From assembly GCA_000708835.1 (NCBI GenBank), contig DF236982.1, positions 186,001-250,000 of the forward strand: 64,000 nt of DNA. The letters run 5' to 3'. Source of the DNA: Klebsormidium nitens. Its lineage: Eukaryota; Streptophyta; Klebsormidiophyceae; Klebsormidiales; Klebsormidiaceae. The notes under the pieces were generated by a model that was not told the DNA's origin, did not search any database, and saw nothing but the letters and a program-made list of their open reading frames with translations. Position numbers and translations under genes: made by a program. Shown here piece after piece: positions 22,309-34,551 of this stretch; positions within the stretch are counted from its first letter, which is position 1, and each line of letters begins with the position of its first letter.

Positions 22309-25300
22309 ATGATCTGTCAAACAGTGGGAGCTCGTGTCTCCGGCGGCACTGCACTAGAGAGATTGTCGAGCACGAGGACTATTCCTGGTTCCTCACAAAG
22401 TGCTCTGCACTCTCTGCCACTAAGTAAACAGTTCTGCAGGCAAAGAGGAAAGGGTTCGGTTTGCGTAAACAGAAGACCATCAGAGAGCATATCACAGGCA
22501 CACACGGCGCGCAGAGCTCTGAAGGCAGGTTTCCAGCGGACCGCGCTTGTCAGAACTGAAGTCAGCAAACGCTCAGTCAGAAGTGTTGTGCCGTCTGCTG
22601 CGACCATGGTGTCAGATAGCGGGAAGGTTGGGGACATCCCCAATGATTGGGACGATGAGATCGAGGCCTCTGGAATGCATGCAGGTGCGCAAAGAATGCA
22701 CTCAATGCAACCCTTCTTTTCAGCAACTATAAATAGATCTCGATGATATATGTCTTGCAAGTGAGCTGGTTGTGTGTCAGAAGCACAGAGAGCCAGGATT
22801 GGCCTGCAGAAAGGTTGTGAGCTCGGGGAAATTGCATTACAATGGAGTTTAAGTGAGATTAATTGAATCGAAAGGGAAGAGGCAATGCTCCCTGTCTGCC
22901 CCAGTTTGGAGGCCATGGTTTGAGACAATGATAAACTGCCAGGTTCTCAGCGCTCGCCCGTTGCTTTTTCTTTAGTTCAACAGGCCACACGCATCGTGAA
23001 AGATGTGCTTTCATAGCAGAGTGTGATTCTTATGGATACCAGCCAGAAGTCAGAGTTGGTCGTGAAGGCCATTCTCAACTTAGTTGAGCTGAAAAGCAGC
23101 TAAGGTCAAGGACTGAATATGCAACTTCATGTACAATATGCCATTGGCTTCCTCTCCATTGCCCAGCTGGCGGTTCAAACCTTTGGCCTTTTTCTTAATG
23201 ACACTCTGGCTCAACCGATTACTGCAATGCTGCTCAAATCCTCTTTCACAAGGAAGTTCCGGCTGGTTTGCCAGGTTTCTAAACTGGCCCCTCACGCCTT
23301 AGCTACCGAGCACATACCGGGCAATGCATCAACGACCTCGCTCAGAACACAGGATCTCAACACAGGTGCACTTTGGTTTTTCCAGCTGGTTACTACATCT
23401 ACAACGTAATCATGCAAGTCATGGAGGAGCAGTTTGGCGACCAGCTGCAGCCGTCCCGGACGCCTGCGGACATTCGTTACTACAAGAATGCGGACGGGAG
23501 CGTCAAGGGTGACTTGCCGATGCGGGCGGGTAACGGCCAAGATACCTGGTTTCTGATTCAGGTGATTGATGTGGAGCCGTGTCTAGGCTTCTACGCGCAA
23601 TAACTTCGTTCCTGAGCTGATTTAAAGTCTTTGACTGCACTGGTGGTAACAGAGGCCTTGACGTTGAAGTTGATTGATTGAGGACACACTCAAAAACTCG
23701 CAGATTTTGTCCCATTTGAAATATCGAGAAACCGAATGCAGTGAGTGCTGTTCCCTGCTTTCCATTCTTTCTATAACCCGCTCTTTTTAGGCCAGCGTCC
23801 ATGGCTGCGTTTGTACGATGCTTCATCGATCTCAGGATATTCTGTTCAAGCGAGATGGGTATTCTTCCTCGTACGTCTCAACAACCACTTGCGGATTATG
23901 CTGAAGCTCTAAACCTCTCGTTTCAACAAAAAGGCGGAAAAAAAAGAGCGAACTGTGTAGGGCGGTGTGCAGAAACAAGCCCAAGAAGTCCCATCAGAAA
24001 CAGCCACGTAATCACTTCGGAAGTACGTTCATCATGTGTGCCGCCCTTATCATTCTTGTCTTCATTCCCACCCTCATTCCCGTCATCATTTCTGTGGTTG
24101 CAGTCGCGACTAGGCGTGGATCGTCCCGGAATGCCTGGCCAGCCGGGGTCGAAGATGGCTCTGTGGAGCGTCATGATGTGGCTCGGGCCCGCAACCGATG
24201 CGCCCCACTGCACGTTCGAGATCTCGGTGTCCCCTGACAAGATCTTCCTCGTTGCCGACATGGTCCCCCGAAGGTGCGCATCTGGATAAGTGGAATCTTG
24301 CGACAATCGCCTCGAAAAAATACTTGACTCTGTAAATCTGTCATGTCGGCTTTCCGGTTCGAATCGTGCAAAAAGAGTGGTGCGTGTGGTTCTACTAAGA
24401 GCAGTGCTTCTGCTAGCGCTCAAGTGGCCACGCTCGAACGGCTGAGAAAGGTCTTTTCGATGAGAAGCACGTGCGTTCTGCTCTTACATCCATTCCTAAA
24501 AACCGTCTGCACCTGCACGAGCTTGGGGCTGTCTGTTTGGCAACCTTCAACTAAACATTCTTCAAGTGCCGAAATATAGGTCAGCTTGATTACGCAATGA
24601 ATATAAAACCCTGCAAATTCGCTGCAGAGATCTGGTGGGCGAACCGGACTACCTGGACGAGGTCTACGAGCACTCGGGCGCGAAAGACCTGCACGCCAAG
24701 ATCAAGAAGGACCCGCGCTTCACCTTCTACGACAGCCCCGACCTGTACACCCACGTGGCGCTCTCTCCCGCGTGCATATGCCACACGCACACGCTCGGGC
24801 AGGGCGCCGGCGAAAGCAGCGGAACGGAGGAGGGTGGAAAGACCGATGGGGCCGGAAAAAGCAACGGGAAGTCTAGCGGAGACAGGCCGGTTGTGGCGGC
24901 GATGAAGGAGGTCGTGGAGCCGTACGTGAAGGGAACGCTGGACAACTGGATCAAGTGAGCTTTTGACTGTCTATAAGGTTCGATTGGTTTGGTTGAGACT
25001 CCGAATGATTTTGTGGTTCGAATTGTTGTTAGGGCAAGCCACGCCAAACTGCCCCTGACGGGTCGACCTACGATGATTGTCTGAAGTGGGCGTAAAATAT
25101 CTGTTATGGAGGTTTGGGAGAAGCCAAGACATTAAACGCTAGGTGTGTCTAGGGACGCCAAAAGCAGGATCTTTCTTCACCGGAAACCATATCTACCGTG
25201 TCAACTCTGCATCTGTGTTGCGTTTGCATCTTTTCTACTTGGACTGCACTTAAAGTTTGCAAACGTGCCAAAGGTGGTAGCCAAGGCTGGGAACCAAACC

Positions 25301-25745
25301 ACTTTTACAACTCACACGAGATACAACTCACACGAGAAGTCGAATGATCGGCCGTGCACTTGTTGGTCACCGTCTGTTTACGAGCGCTCATCATTGGCAA
25401 GCGGTTTGATTCAGAGAAGGACTTCCTTTCGATTGAGCTGTCATCGGATCAACCAGCGTTTTAATCGATAGCCACGGACTTCTGTAAGGCGGCTCCTTAG
25501 AAAACCACGAAAACATTGCACGTCAGAAGTTGGGTCTTCGCCTTTTCATCAACGGTAAGCTCACCCGAGTTCCAGGGTGGTCAAGGCACGTGCCCGGAAC
25601 GTCCCCCCCGAGGAGCAAGAAGCCCTGTCCCGCCGGGACAAGATCCTGAAGAAGGAGGCGGTGGAGCGGGACCCGGGGACCGCCATGCTGCCCATGACGC
25701 TCGGGCCGGAGCTGGGGAACAAGATTGCGCGCGCGCTCGTCGAAG
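22309..25745 (+). CDS. Red chlorophyll catabolite reductase (RCCR)
   Basis: Five exons join in phase: 22309-22684, 23386-23561, 24104-24273, 24628-24954 and 25576-25745. The first 90-100 residues are rich in Ser, Arg and Ala with few acids, as in a chloroplast transit peptide. Later parts match RCCR family features: RTPADIRYYKNADGSVKG, MVPRRDLVGEPDYLDEVYE, and the tail SRRDKILKKEAVERD ending in LGNKIARALVEG. RCCR reduces the red linear tetrapyrrole made by pheophorbide a oxygenase to a primary fluorescent catabolite, using ferredoxin, in chlorophyll breakdown. A hydrophilic Gly/Ser/Lys linker is inserted in exon 4 after CICHTHTLG. The last codon ends in phase 1 at a GTGAGC donor, so either a short final exon follows that I cannot place, or the intron is retained to the stop at 25844-25846. 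The first in-frame ATG was taken as the start. Confidence 0.85.
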
Positions 25746-27289
25746 GTGAGCCGGTCGAAAGGTCGCGTATATGCATTCGCTGGTCTCCTTTCTCATCGAT
25801 GTTGGTCGTATTTTGGTCCTGCCGCTGCACTCGAGAGCTGCTGTGAGTGCTTTGTGCTGGAAAGGCAGGCTCCGAAGCTTGGGCGGACCTTCGTTCGATC
25901 GACGGGGATGTCGAGCACATTTTATTAGTCCACCTGCATACGGTTTGGGAAACCGGAAGCACCGATTGTACTGGTGAAGTGCGAACGATCCGCGACAAAG
26001 CTAGCTCTCGACAAAACGTGTCTGCTTGTATCTAGACTGAACATGTTAGGCCGCCCCGGGGGGCGGCGGGGGCTTGCCTCTTTGTGCGGCGACTGGGCAG
26101 TGATTAAAAAGCGTGTTTGTGGCGTGGCGCGCGCATCTGGACAAGAGAAATGTGATCGGGTACCGTGGTCGCTATGAGTGCGCCACCACATTGTCGGACG
26201 TTCTGCTTCCCGGGCACTTTCATAAACTTCGCTGACATCTGAACATAATACTGAAGGTGTTCATTGCATCTAAGGGTTTGTTATTCACATCCTGAGTGGC
26301 TGGGTTATAGGGCAGTGTCAAGCAACTTGCAGGGTACCTACTGCAACGTGGCGGCTTCAACTTGAATCCGTTCGGACATTCCGAGGTCAGGCGTTACACC
26401 GTTACGGTTTTGTGTGTCGGCATACTTGCGCCGGCGTTCGATTCGTAGCAATCAGTTCACGCAGTCGCGCTGCTGAGTCTTAATAATGTGGCCTTCTAGT
26501 TTGGACTATCAGGGGGATGCTTCGTACGTTTTCGTTTCGAACAAGGGGCAAACGGGTAATGCGCCAGGCTCAATTTTCGCTATCTTTCGAAGAGCGGCTT
26601 CGTACAGTGTCGCCCAAAGCGCGGACCGCACGAATCCAATAGCTCGCATAGTTACTGCGTAAAAGTGGAAAGCCAATATCCGCTACTAGGACTTTCCTAT
26701 CCTCGCTATACTCGCTTTCCTCGCCCAGCTAAGCCTTGCCAGCTGTCGCGCGCAAAGACTTCTGATAGCAGGGATGATCAACCGCTCCCTCCTTCGTTTT
26801 GAGTGTCGCTGAGTGGGAGACCTTGCTGAAGCATGACGTCACCAAACCCAAGACAGCAGACGCTTTCTATTTGCAGGCAACTTGCGCGGGAGCAGAGCCA
26901 GCTGTCGCTGCCGGAGCATTTCGGTACTACGGCTACATTTAGACAAGCAGGAATTTCCTAAGCATGGCGTCAGCTAATCCAAAATAGCAGACCGTCCCTC
27001 TAAGCAGGCGAGCCGCGGAAGCTGTCGTTTGAGGAGCATCATATGTACCACAAATCACAGTCAACGTCTCCGGAATTCAAAATGAAGTGTGACAACAGCT
27101 AATTTGAGAACAACCAGAGGTTTTCTTGGCGCAGCGCGCAGGCGAGCTGCGGAAGCTGTCCTTGGAGGAGCACTTGCTATACCACGGACTTTCGTTCCAT
27201 TTGTCAAGTGTTATCGACGACTTGTGCTCAGCAGAAGCATGACGTAAGAAGCATGACGTCAGCCAGGGTGATACGCTTCTCTTGCGCAG
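25746..27289 (+). other. RCCR 3' end and unresolved 5' part of the next gene
   Basis: The end of RCCR and the first exon of the downstream DUF3598-like gene must lie here, but I could not place either. The downstream gene's first recognised exon needs a preceding exon ending in phase 1. The last 460 bases are a tandem array of copied acceptor junctions, listed separately. Confidence 0.4.
26828..27240 (+). repeat. Three tandem decayed copies of an acceptor junction
   Basis: Before the functional acceptor at 27289 (GCGCAG then GCGAGCCGCGCCAGCTGTCC) similar junctions end at 26875, 27007 and 27141, spaced 132, 134 and 148 bp. Each unit starts with an AAGCATGACGTCA-like block (weak in the third) and ends with a degenerate exon edge encoding QLSLEEHFLY. 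The second and third copies preserve CAG then GCGAGC. Confidence 0.85.
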
Positions 27290-30169
27290 GCGAGCCGCGC
27301 CAGCTGTCCTTGGAGGAGCACTTTCTGTACCAGCGGCCGCACTGGCGGCACTGGTACGGCGTCTTTACGAAGTGGGACGCGCAGTCCGGAGAGACTCTCG
27401 AGACGTACAAGATGGAAAGGAATATAGAAGAGGTGGAACCCGAGGGCAAAAAGGTGCGCCGAGGTCTTGACACTGCGCTCCAAAAGCTGCTTTGGCGTCA
27501 GTAAAGTCGCGGCTATTTGTTGAAGCTTCTTATGGTGCGAGTTTCGACTACGTGATCTTGGGTCGAGTCTGAGATGTTGGTCGTGCCTAAAGATTCACGC
27601 CGAGTCCGACACGTTGCTTTCGGTTTGATTCTCTTTCTTATATTATAATGTCTTTTACTCGTAAATATTACGAGGTTTGCCGATTAGCTGCCACTGAAAG
27701 TAACGCCGCTTTTGGTCGCTGACGAGTCCGGTTGATTTTCCAGCCCAACTCGGTTGATAGATATTCTTTGCGAGAAACAAAACATAGTCAGTGAAAGAAA
27801 TACAGCATGTTTGCGATATCTCGTCTGACGCTGCTTCTAATTGGGTGCTTAGGAGTAGCAGAGGCGTACCGCTCTGCTGACTGTGAAAGTTTCCCCCTCT
27901 CTAGATTCACCACAAGAACACGCGCTACAAGGAGGACGGCGTAAAAACCGACGGGCCCTACGAGTTCGGTTCCAGCGGGAGCAAGCCGGACGGCGTGTCG
28001 CATCCGTACAGCGACGACTCGCGGACACGTCAGATGCCAGGTATGCTTATCCGACTCTGGTGATTCAAGACGGTTTACTTTATGGTTTCTTTTGGTAGAT
28101 TGTCAGAGGGCGAAGTGCAATAGTGGATTGCGCGGCACCGAGTTCGTTACAGATCCGTACCTGTTTCAGCGAGATTGTGAGCTCAGTGAATGGTGACTGG
28201 GATTGGTGGGATTAGTCAGGGTTTTATGGTGGTAACGGGTGCGGAGCCAAAACATTTTGTGCTTTAAAGATTAGTCGAACCCAGAGGGTTACTGCTTACT
28301 GGAGGATTGACAGTCCACTAAATCGAGGATCATCCGCGAAGCAGACGGTTTACAAAGCGTTTCAGCATCCTTGCGCCCTTGGTTGAAAGAGCAGCAATTT
28401 AATTCGGAAGAGTCTGATGCAGTTGCTTCTGTATCAAGCTCTGGCTGGTTGACTAGTTTGGTATCGCGTGATTCCCGGGCGAATCGATCAGCGCTGCCAT
28501 GGTCACGCCTACTTTCAGTTTTAAAAAACACGAAACGCAACTAGTCGCCTCCAGGGGACGGTTGCCGAGATAGGTTAACGGAGACTTTCAACCTCCGGCA
28601 TCCGACCTCCTTAGGCTCAATGCTTTCGTAGCCCTCTTCGGTTGTTCGATTAAAGTTGGGACACTGCTTCAAGCGAGAGGTCCTATCGAAGACTCCCTCT
28701 CTAAGTTGATGTTCCTCTGCAAGGCCATCCGTGAGTCCCACGGGTGTTCTCTCAAAATCTAGTCTTGGCGCACTCTACTAAGCCGGCCGACTGATTGGAG
28801 CTCCTACTGCTATCTAGCCTGTGGAGATTGCGCCACCCGGCTTTCGGGGTCACTGCATCCAACGTGTCTCGTTCGTCGTAACAGAGGCTTTCTCCGCTCC
28901 CCTTCTTTCCCTTGTGTTTCTCACCGCGGTCCTTGCCACGTGGCAGACGGCGACACCGTCCACGCGTTCCGGGAGGTCCCCGAGGACCTGAGCAAGATGT
29001 TCCGCGCGGAGATTTTCTTCATGGCGCCCGACAAGCAGTCGCGCGTCTGCCTGCTGCCGCTCTACGACAAGGAGGGCAACGCCTGGTGGGTGCTAGGCAA
29101 CCGAGAGGTGAGACCCTAGATTTATCTCCCCCTCCGAGAGCACGATTTTCAAGCGTTTTCTGAGCTTCTTTCAAACAGCCCATCAGAAAAGGACGGTTGG
29201 CCTGGTGGGTGCTGGGCAACCGGAAGGTGAGAGCGCAACGCCTCTTCAACTCGGGCTCTCCGTATCGAGCAGTTCGATTTTTGCCCTTCACATTCATTCC
29301 CGTTTCAAGCAAAGCGTTGTTTGCTAGCACGACAATCGCGGCCGGCAAGGGTGTGTCTGCTTGGTAAGACCGCAATCTACGGTTTCGACTCGATCTTTCC
29401 ATGTTGACCATTTCATTTGCTCTTTGAACTGCTTTCCATATATAGCAAAGGATACTTTGTTGGCACGTCAGAAAGGGCCGGCAAGGCCTGGTGGGTGCCA
29501 GTGAACCGGGAGGTGAAAGTGCAGTTTCTTTTCCCCTCAGTTTGTTGTATCATTGAGTACTTGCTTCGTTTGAAGAGCGCGTCAGAAAGGGACGGCAAGG
29601 CTTGGTGGTTGCTGGCTTTCGGGAGGTGAGACCGCGACCGGCGGTTTCCAAATGTTATTTTTCGTATGGAGCAGTTGGGTTGGCCCTTCACATTCATTGT
29701 CAGCAAAGGTTAATCTGCTAGCACGTCAGACATCGCAATCTGCCTTGCTGAGACCATCCTTCTGCCGTCTACTCAGGTGTCTTGGAACCCCGAGGAGCGC
29801 CCGTCTGTTTGGTCCGCCAGCAACGACGTCTCCCGGGAGCGTTCCCCGCCCACCGGCAAACTCACCGGCGTCGAAAGAGTCATGTCCGCCGACCTCTTAC
29901 TGGGCGAAACGGTGGGCGTTTGGAAGGGGTACGATCAACCGGTTGGGAAGCCTCTGATCGGTAACCTCCTACCGGGCAGTGAGTACGAGGTTTTACACTT
30001 TCCCGACGGGCTCACGCTGTGCGCCCCCAAGTTCGTCAAGCGGGGAATGGGCGCTTTCCACCTGTCGGCGCATTGGGTGGCAAATAAGAAGCGGGTGCAC
30101 CAGGCGACGGTGGTCTACGGCGAGTCGGGGAAGGTTGAGAGCTATAGGACGGGGCATTACACTCGCTAA
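27290..30169 (+). CDS. DUF3598/lipocalin-like protein, paralogue A (5' exon missing)
   Basis: Four exons join in phase: 27290-27453, 27905-28040, 28947-29107 and 29777-30169 (stop TAA). The protein begins in this model with LSLEEHFLYQRPHWRHWYGV, then FTKWDAQSGETLETYKMERN. The third exon has AEIFFMAPDKQSRV and AWWVLGNRE. The last has a LPGSEYEVLHFPDGLTLCAP strand and ends QATVVYGESGKVESYR. The order (Trp-rich first strand, DGL-x-P, then a Trp and a QxTVVY strand) recalls DUF3598, a lipocalin-like beta-barrel family found in cyanobacteria and plants with no firm function; that assignment is from memory of the family pattern. It is the mirror partner of 31640-34551, with identical second- and third-exon lengths. 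The start codon must be in an upstream exon. Confidence 0.7.
28184..28302 (+). mobile_element. GT-rich-core element, copy 4 (degenerate)
   Basis: The core GATTGGTGGGATTAGTCAGGG followed by GGTAACGGGTGCGGAGC aligns with the other copies. The ends are weaker: CAGTGAATGGTGAC on the left and the inverse of CAGTAAGCAGTAA on the right, with a repeat spacing near 8 rather than 16. It lies in intron 2 of paralogue A. Confidence 0.5.
29183..29630 (+). repeat. Three tandem decayed copies of the exon 3 donor junction
   Basis: The end of exon 3 (AACCGAGAG then GTGAGA, at 29107) recurs with boundaries at 29226, 29511 and 29625. The copies read AWWVLGNRK, AWWVPVNRE and a broken third version, and each is followed by GTGAGA or GTGAAA. 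Flanking intron bases (CACATTCATT, GTTTGCTAGCA and similar) repeat too. The spacings are 119, 285 and 114 bp. Confidence 0.85.
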
Positions 30170-31639
30170 GCGCCCGGTGGATTCTTCGCGTTAGTTTTGG
30201 TGTCCCAGAAATGTATTGTACGGTTTTGCTAGTGCCCGTATATTGGCATTAGTCGCTCCACCCGAATGCGGCTGGCTCAGAAACTCGTGAGCCAAGGCGA
30301 CTCTCGAGAAGCTTTGTTGTCTTGCTCGATCGCCCCAACTTCGTAACAACATGCACGCTCTTGGGTGATCATTTGAATGAACAACTGTTCTAAATTTGAG
30401 GCAGATTGGAGAGGTTTGACACTACCGAGTTGTGAACGCATAGCTGCGAACATGGTTGCACAGTAGCGCTGCAGCTAGCCGCGTTTGAGATAGTTCTGTA
30501 CATGCGCGCTAGGTCTAAGGGACTCAATTTCATTGTTGACATGGCTAGTGGTGAGTGCTGAAGCTTGATATACTTCTCGGGTGCTCGAACGTGTGAGAGC
30601 TGGTCGTGGTCGTTTTGAACAGCACGTAAAGTTCTGACTATTACATGCATATATACAGAAGTGCATGGGCTCGCTCATGTCAGCCTGCCGCTAAGGGCCA
30701 ACAAACACTTGTGAAAGCGAGTTAAGTTTACTGCCAGCTTTGCGCCTATAATAAGCCTAAACGTTTAATCTGCGCATAATACTCATGCACGTATCCATCA
30801 CAGAGACGTACTGGCAACCGTCCACTTCGTCATTTCGATGCGTACCCGGTAATGCGCGCTGCAAATTATTGGAGTTTTCAACGTACGATAGGAGTAATAG
30901 TAGTGACACGCACATGATTACTAATGCAGTGCATGTGTGCCGTACGATTGTAAAATTGCAGCATGTTACGCTTCTTTTTCGAATTCCAGCGTGTTGTACG
31001 TTGCTGCCAAACATGCCAGCTGGTCGGTATCTCACGCACTCAGCCCTTATGGTACGCAATTGTGAAAAGGGCCCTCTGTTGCTACTAGTACCAGCTATTT
31101 ACCTACTAAGACTACATGGAATCATCTACAGTATGTTGTTATTCGCAAAGAAAATTGCTGTTTTTAGCGTAGAAGTACGGTTGTCTTTATGTCCCATCAC
31201 GTTTGACTCCTCATCTGTGATTGGCGTTTTTGCTAGTTTTCTACAATGATCCGGCAAAAGAACGCAATGTCTTCAAACACACAGCTCAACTAGTCACTAC
31301 ACCTAGATCATGAATGGCTCTTTGACAAAGAAAGGGGCCCCCGTTTCTACAACGTAGACGCCAGGTCTTTTCCAATGCTGAAGAACGTCTAACTTTGACT
31401 AGCGCCTTAATGTACACATGCTTGTTTGTCATGAATCTGATCAACATTATTGGTGTCCATGTCTACACAAAGGTCTTCATTTTAAAGAACCGTAGACTAT
31501 TATTTATACATGCTTACCGATCGCTCACGGCCTCTTAATCTTCAAGAACACAATGAAGCCAGAAATCCAAATCCATATCTACACAAAGATTCAAAGATTC
31601 ACCATGCAGGGTCACCCTTCGGATCCTGCGCTCACCCGT
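30170..31639. other. Intergenic region between the tail-to-tail paralogues
   Basis: About 1.5 kb of AT-richer sequence separates the two stop codons. I see no coding signal. It should contain both 3' UTRs and is the axis of the inverted gene duplication, but the two halves are not visibly symmetrical outside the exons. Confidence 0.5.
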
Positions 31640-34551
31640 TCAAACGGTGTAGTGCGCCGTTCTGAAGGACTCAAAGGCGCCGTCCGCGCCGTACACTACC
31701 GTCTCCTGCGGGACCGTCCGGGCGTCCATCTGCCAGTGCATCGACACTTGGAACGCGCCCGTTCCCCGCCTGACGCGCCTCGGGAGGCAGATACTCAGCC
31801 CGTCCGGCATTTGGAGCAGCTTGTACTCGTTTGCCGCCAGGCAATCTTCGCCGTCTACGGCCCTCCCCACCGGGCGCTCGTAGCCCCGCCACGTGGCGCC
31901 CGCAGCTTCGCTGAGAACTAGGTCGGCGGTAAGAGTGTATTCCACCCCAGTGAGTGGCCCCGGGGGCGGAACGCGCTCCCGCGCGGTGGCGTTGCTGGAA
32001 GACCACGTGCTCGGTTTCTCTTGGGGGTCCCAGACATTCTGCAAAAACAGAGCAGATAGCATATGGTCTTTTGGTGCTTAGAAGACCAGAAACTTGGTAT
32101 TCTCAGCGAAGACCACGTGCTCGGCTTCTCCTGGGGTCCCAGTCGTTCTGCGCAAACAGAGCAGAGAGGTATGGTCTTTTGGTAGCCCGAAAAATGTAAA
32201 CTTGGCGTTCTCAGCGAAGCGGTACCCAAGACCCCTGAGAATGTTAGGTAACGTTGAGTTTTCATCTGATGTCAGAAGGCGGAGAGAGCTTCTCGTAAGA
32301 GTATGAAACGGCGTGTTTGATAGGTTGCTCATTTTGAGATGCTTTTTAAGATGGTCGATTGAGTTGAGGTCGCAAACAAGACGAAAATTACTAGAATTTA
32401 ATTGTCTTTTGGAGTGTCATGCTCTGGACGTCCTCTCAGGCCGCGCGCTGGCATGCCGCTAAACAACTTTCCGCCGGAGCGGGCGGAATAATCTATTTCA
32501 AGCAGGCCAACGGCACCCGCCAAGTATGCGGAGTATCGCAGAACATCTTCAAATAAAGCAAACCCCTCTCCAGACAGTTTGAGGCTTCTGGCTCTCAAAA
32601 TCGTCACTTCTTTCTTGAAAGTTCGCACGAAAAACACTCAATAGACGGGCTTAGAACATGTGAGCCTTCTCGGAGGCAAGCGAACGGGCGCATAAACGAT
32701 AGACGAGCGAAAGTCGACGTGAAAATCGTTTTTGCAGTCTGCAAAGCCAGATAGCATAGAATTCGTAAGTCTCGTGGATGTGCGTTAAATTAGATTTTTT
32801 AAGGGAACCGTTTAAATTGGGTCACGTCGTTCCAAAAAACACAGTTGCCACACTTCACACCGTTTAGTTATGAATACGGAATGGGACATGAATTGGCGTA
32901 GCGTGATTTTCCGATTGACGGAAACGCTGGTAATCAATTTCCCTGGATTTTGGGTTGAAAGTGAGTGAGCCCTTCGCGAGCTCGAATCGCTATAACCTTT
33001 CCATTCACCTTCCAATTGCAAACCACGAAGTTGGCGGAAACGAGTGTCCGAACTCAAAGCCGTTTTGCCACGGCGATCCTACTTTTGAACAGTTTGCCCC
33101 GGTTGCAAATCACCCAGCTGCAAACACAAAGTAAAAGGTCAAATCGCGGCCCCTGTTTTGCCTGGCGTTTCTAGCCCCGAGCGAATGAGCTCGTAAGGAG
33201 CTTCTTCTCACCTCCCGGTTGCAGATCGCCCACGTGGCGTCCCCCCGCTCGTCGTAGTACGCGAGCACGCTTCCGCGCGTGTCCTGGCTGGGCGCCATGA
33301 AGAAGAACTCGACTTGGAACCGCTTCCGCAGGTCCTCCAGCACCTCTCGAAAGTGGTACGAAAAGTCGCCGCCTGCGCAGAAAGTGTTCACGTCAATGAA
33401 TGTTTTGCTTTTCCGTTCAGGGTGCCCTTACGTCTTCCCAGCTACGATCATTCCGAATTCCGAGAATCTTTTCTGTACCTCGAGGAACGAATGCTACTTT
33501 GTGCGACTTTCTCCTCTTTTTCGGGGCGCAGCCAAGAGCTGCCACGGGTAGCTGTTTGCCACGTGCTGAGAAACGGGCATCTCGCTCCTGCTCTCCCACT
33601 TTTTGGCTGACGTCATGCTGACGTCACATTGAGGGCCACCCGACTCACCTGGCCCCTGGTGCGAGCGGAACTCGGGGCTCGCGGGGTGCGCGATCCCGTC
33701 GGGCAGACTGGGATCGGCGGCAAAGACCCAGGGGCCGTTCACCTTGCGGCCGCTCGGCTTGTGGCGGATGTTGTTGTACACGATCTGAAAAGAGACGAGT
33801 GGCTTGTGTTTCGTTTTCCGCACACTTCCTTTCACTCGAAGAATTGCTTCCGACGTTTTGGTCCTAGTCGTGCTCCATCTGTCTCCGTAACTTACTTCCT
33901 TCCTTACTTTCTTCTTTCATGCTTTGCTCTTTCATACCCTCGTGTTTCTGTTTGCACCCTCACCTCTTTTGGCAAACTCACAGTAAAGCCGCAATCAAAC
34001 TGTCAACCTGTTCGGTCAAGCACACCTCCACAGCTTTCGTCACCGCATAAGGTAAAAGAAGGTCGACCACAATCGTGTGCCACGCCCTTTCAAAGCGGGA
34101 CCCCAAGTTCCTGTCCAATGATCAGACGGGACATTCTGATGCGAGATTGATGAGGAGGCTGATTACGTCCTCCATTTCGCTCCTCAAGCCCTGTATTGAG
34201 CTCTTTCTACCTTAAAAACAGATTGGTATGAACTTTGCTTTGCATATAATTTCATGTACAGAAGATCTCGAACCACATTGCCCCCTGCTACACGGCCGCT
34301 CCGGACAGAACGGGTTGCTCAAACCCCTCCACCCTCTTTACAAAATGGGTTGCCAAAAACTTTGCCCCCTCACAGAAAATGCACTCACCTTCAGCCCAGG
34401 GGCTCTACTTCGTCGATGAAGCGCTCCATTCTGTATGTGTCCACCACACGCCCGGTTGTTGCGTCCCAGACTGTGTACAAACCGTACCAGTGCCGCCAGT
34501 GAGGCCGCTGGTGGAGGTAGTGCTCAGTGAGTGACAGCTGGCGAGGCTCGC
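31640..34551 (-). CDS. DUF3598/lipocalin-like protein, paralogue B, possibly damaged
   Basis: Minus-strand exons at 34551-34389, 33784-33649, 33372-33212 and 32038-31640 mirror paralogue A: 163, 136, 161 and 399 bp against 164, 136, 161 and 393. Shared landmarks are QRPHWRHWYG, the FFMAP strand, LTGVEYTLTADLVLSEAAG and TVVYGADGAFESFRTAHYT. The first exon is one base short near its end relative to A and meets an in-frame TGA before the expected donor. A donor at GTAGAG seven codons earlier would keep frame with the second exon, so the gene may still be expressed with a shorter segment; otherwise it is a recent pseudogene. Exons 2-4 are fully open, which favours function. Divergence from A is substantial, so the duplication is old. 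The 5' exon is not found. Confidence 0.65.
32045..32225 (-). repeat. Decayed copies of the paralogue B last-exon acceptor
   Basis: The acceptor and first 40 or so bases of the last exon (boundary 32038) recur with boundary 32147, 109 bp away. The copy encodes a broken version of WDPQEKPSTWSS. Part of a third unit (TATGGTCTTTTGGT and CTTGGCGTTCTCAGCGAAG blocks) extends to about 32220. Confidence 0.8.

Noticed and set aside
31430-31600. Repeated TCTACACAAAG words between the two paralogues
   Set aside because: Only short words recur and the flanks do not align, so a tandem repeat is not supported.
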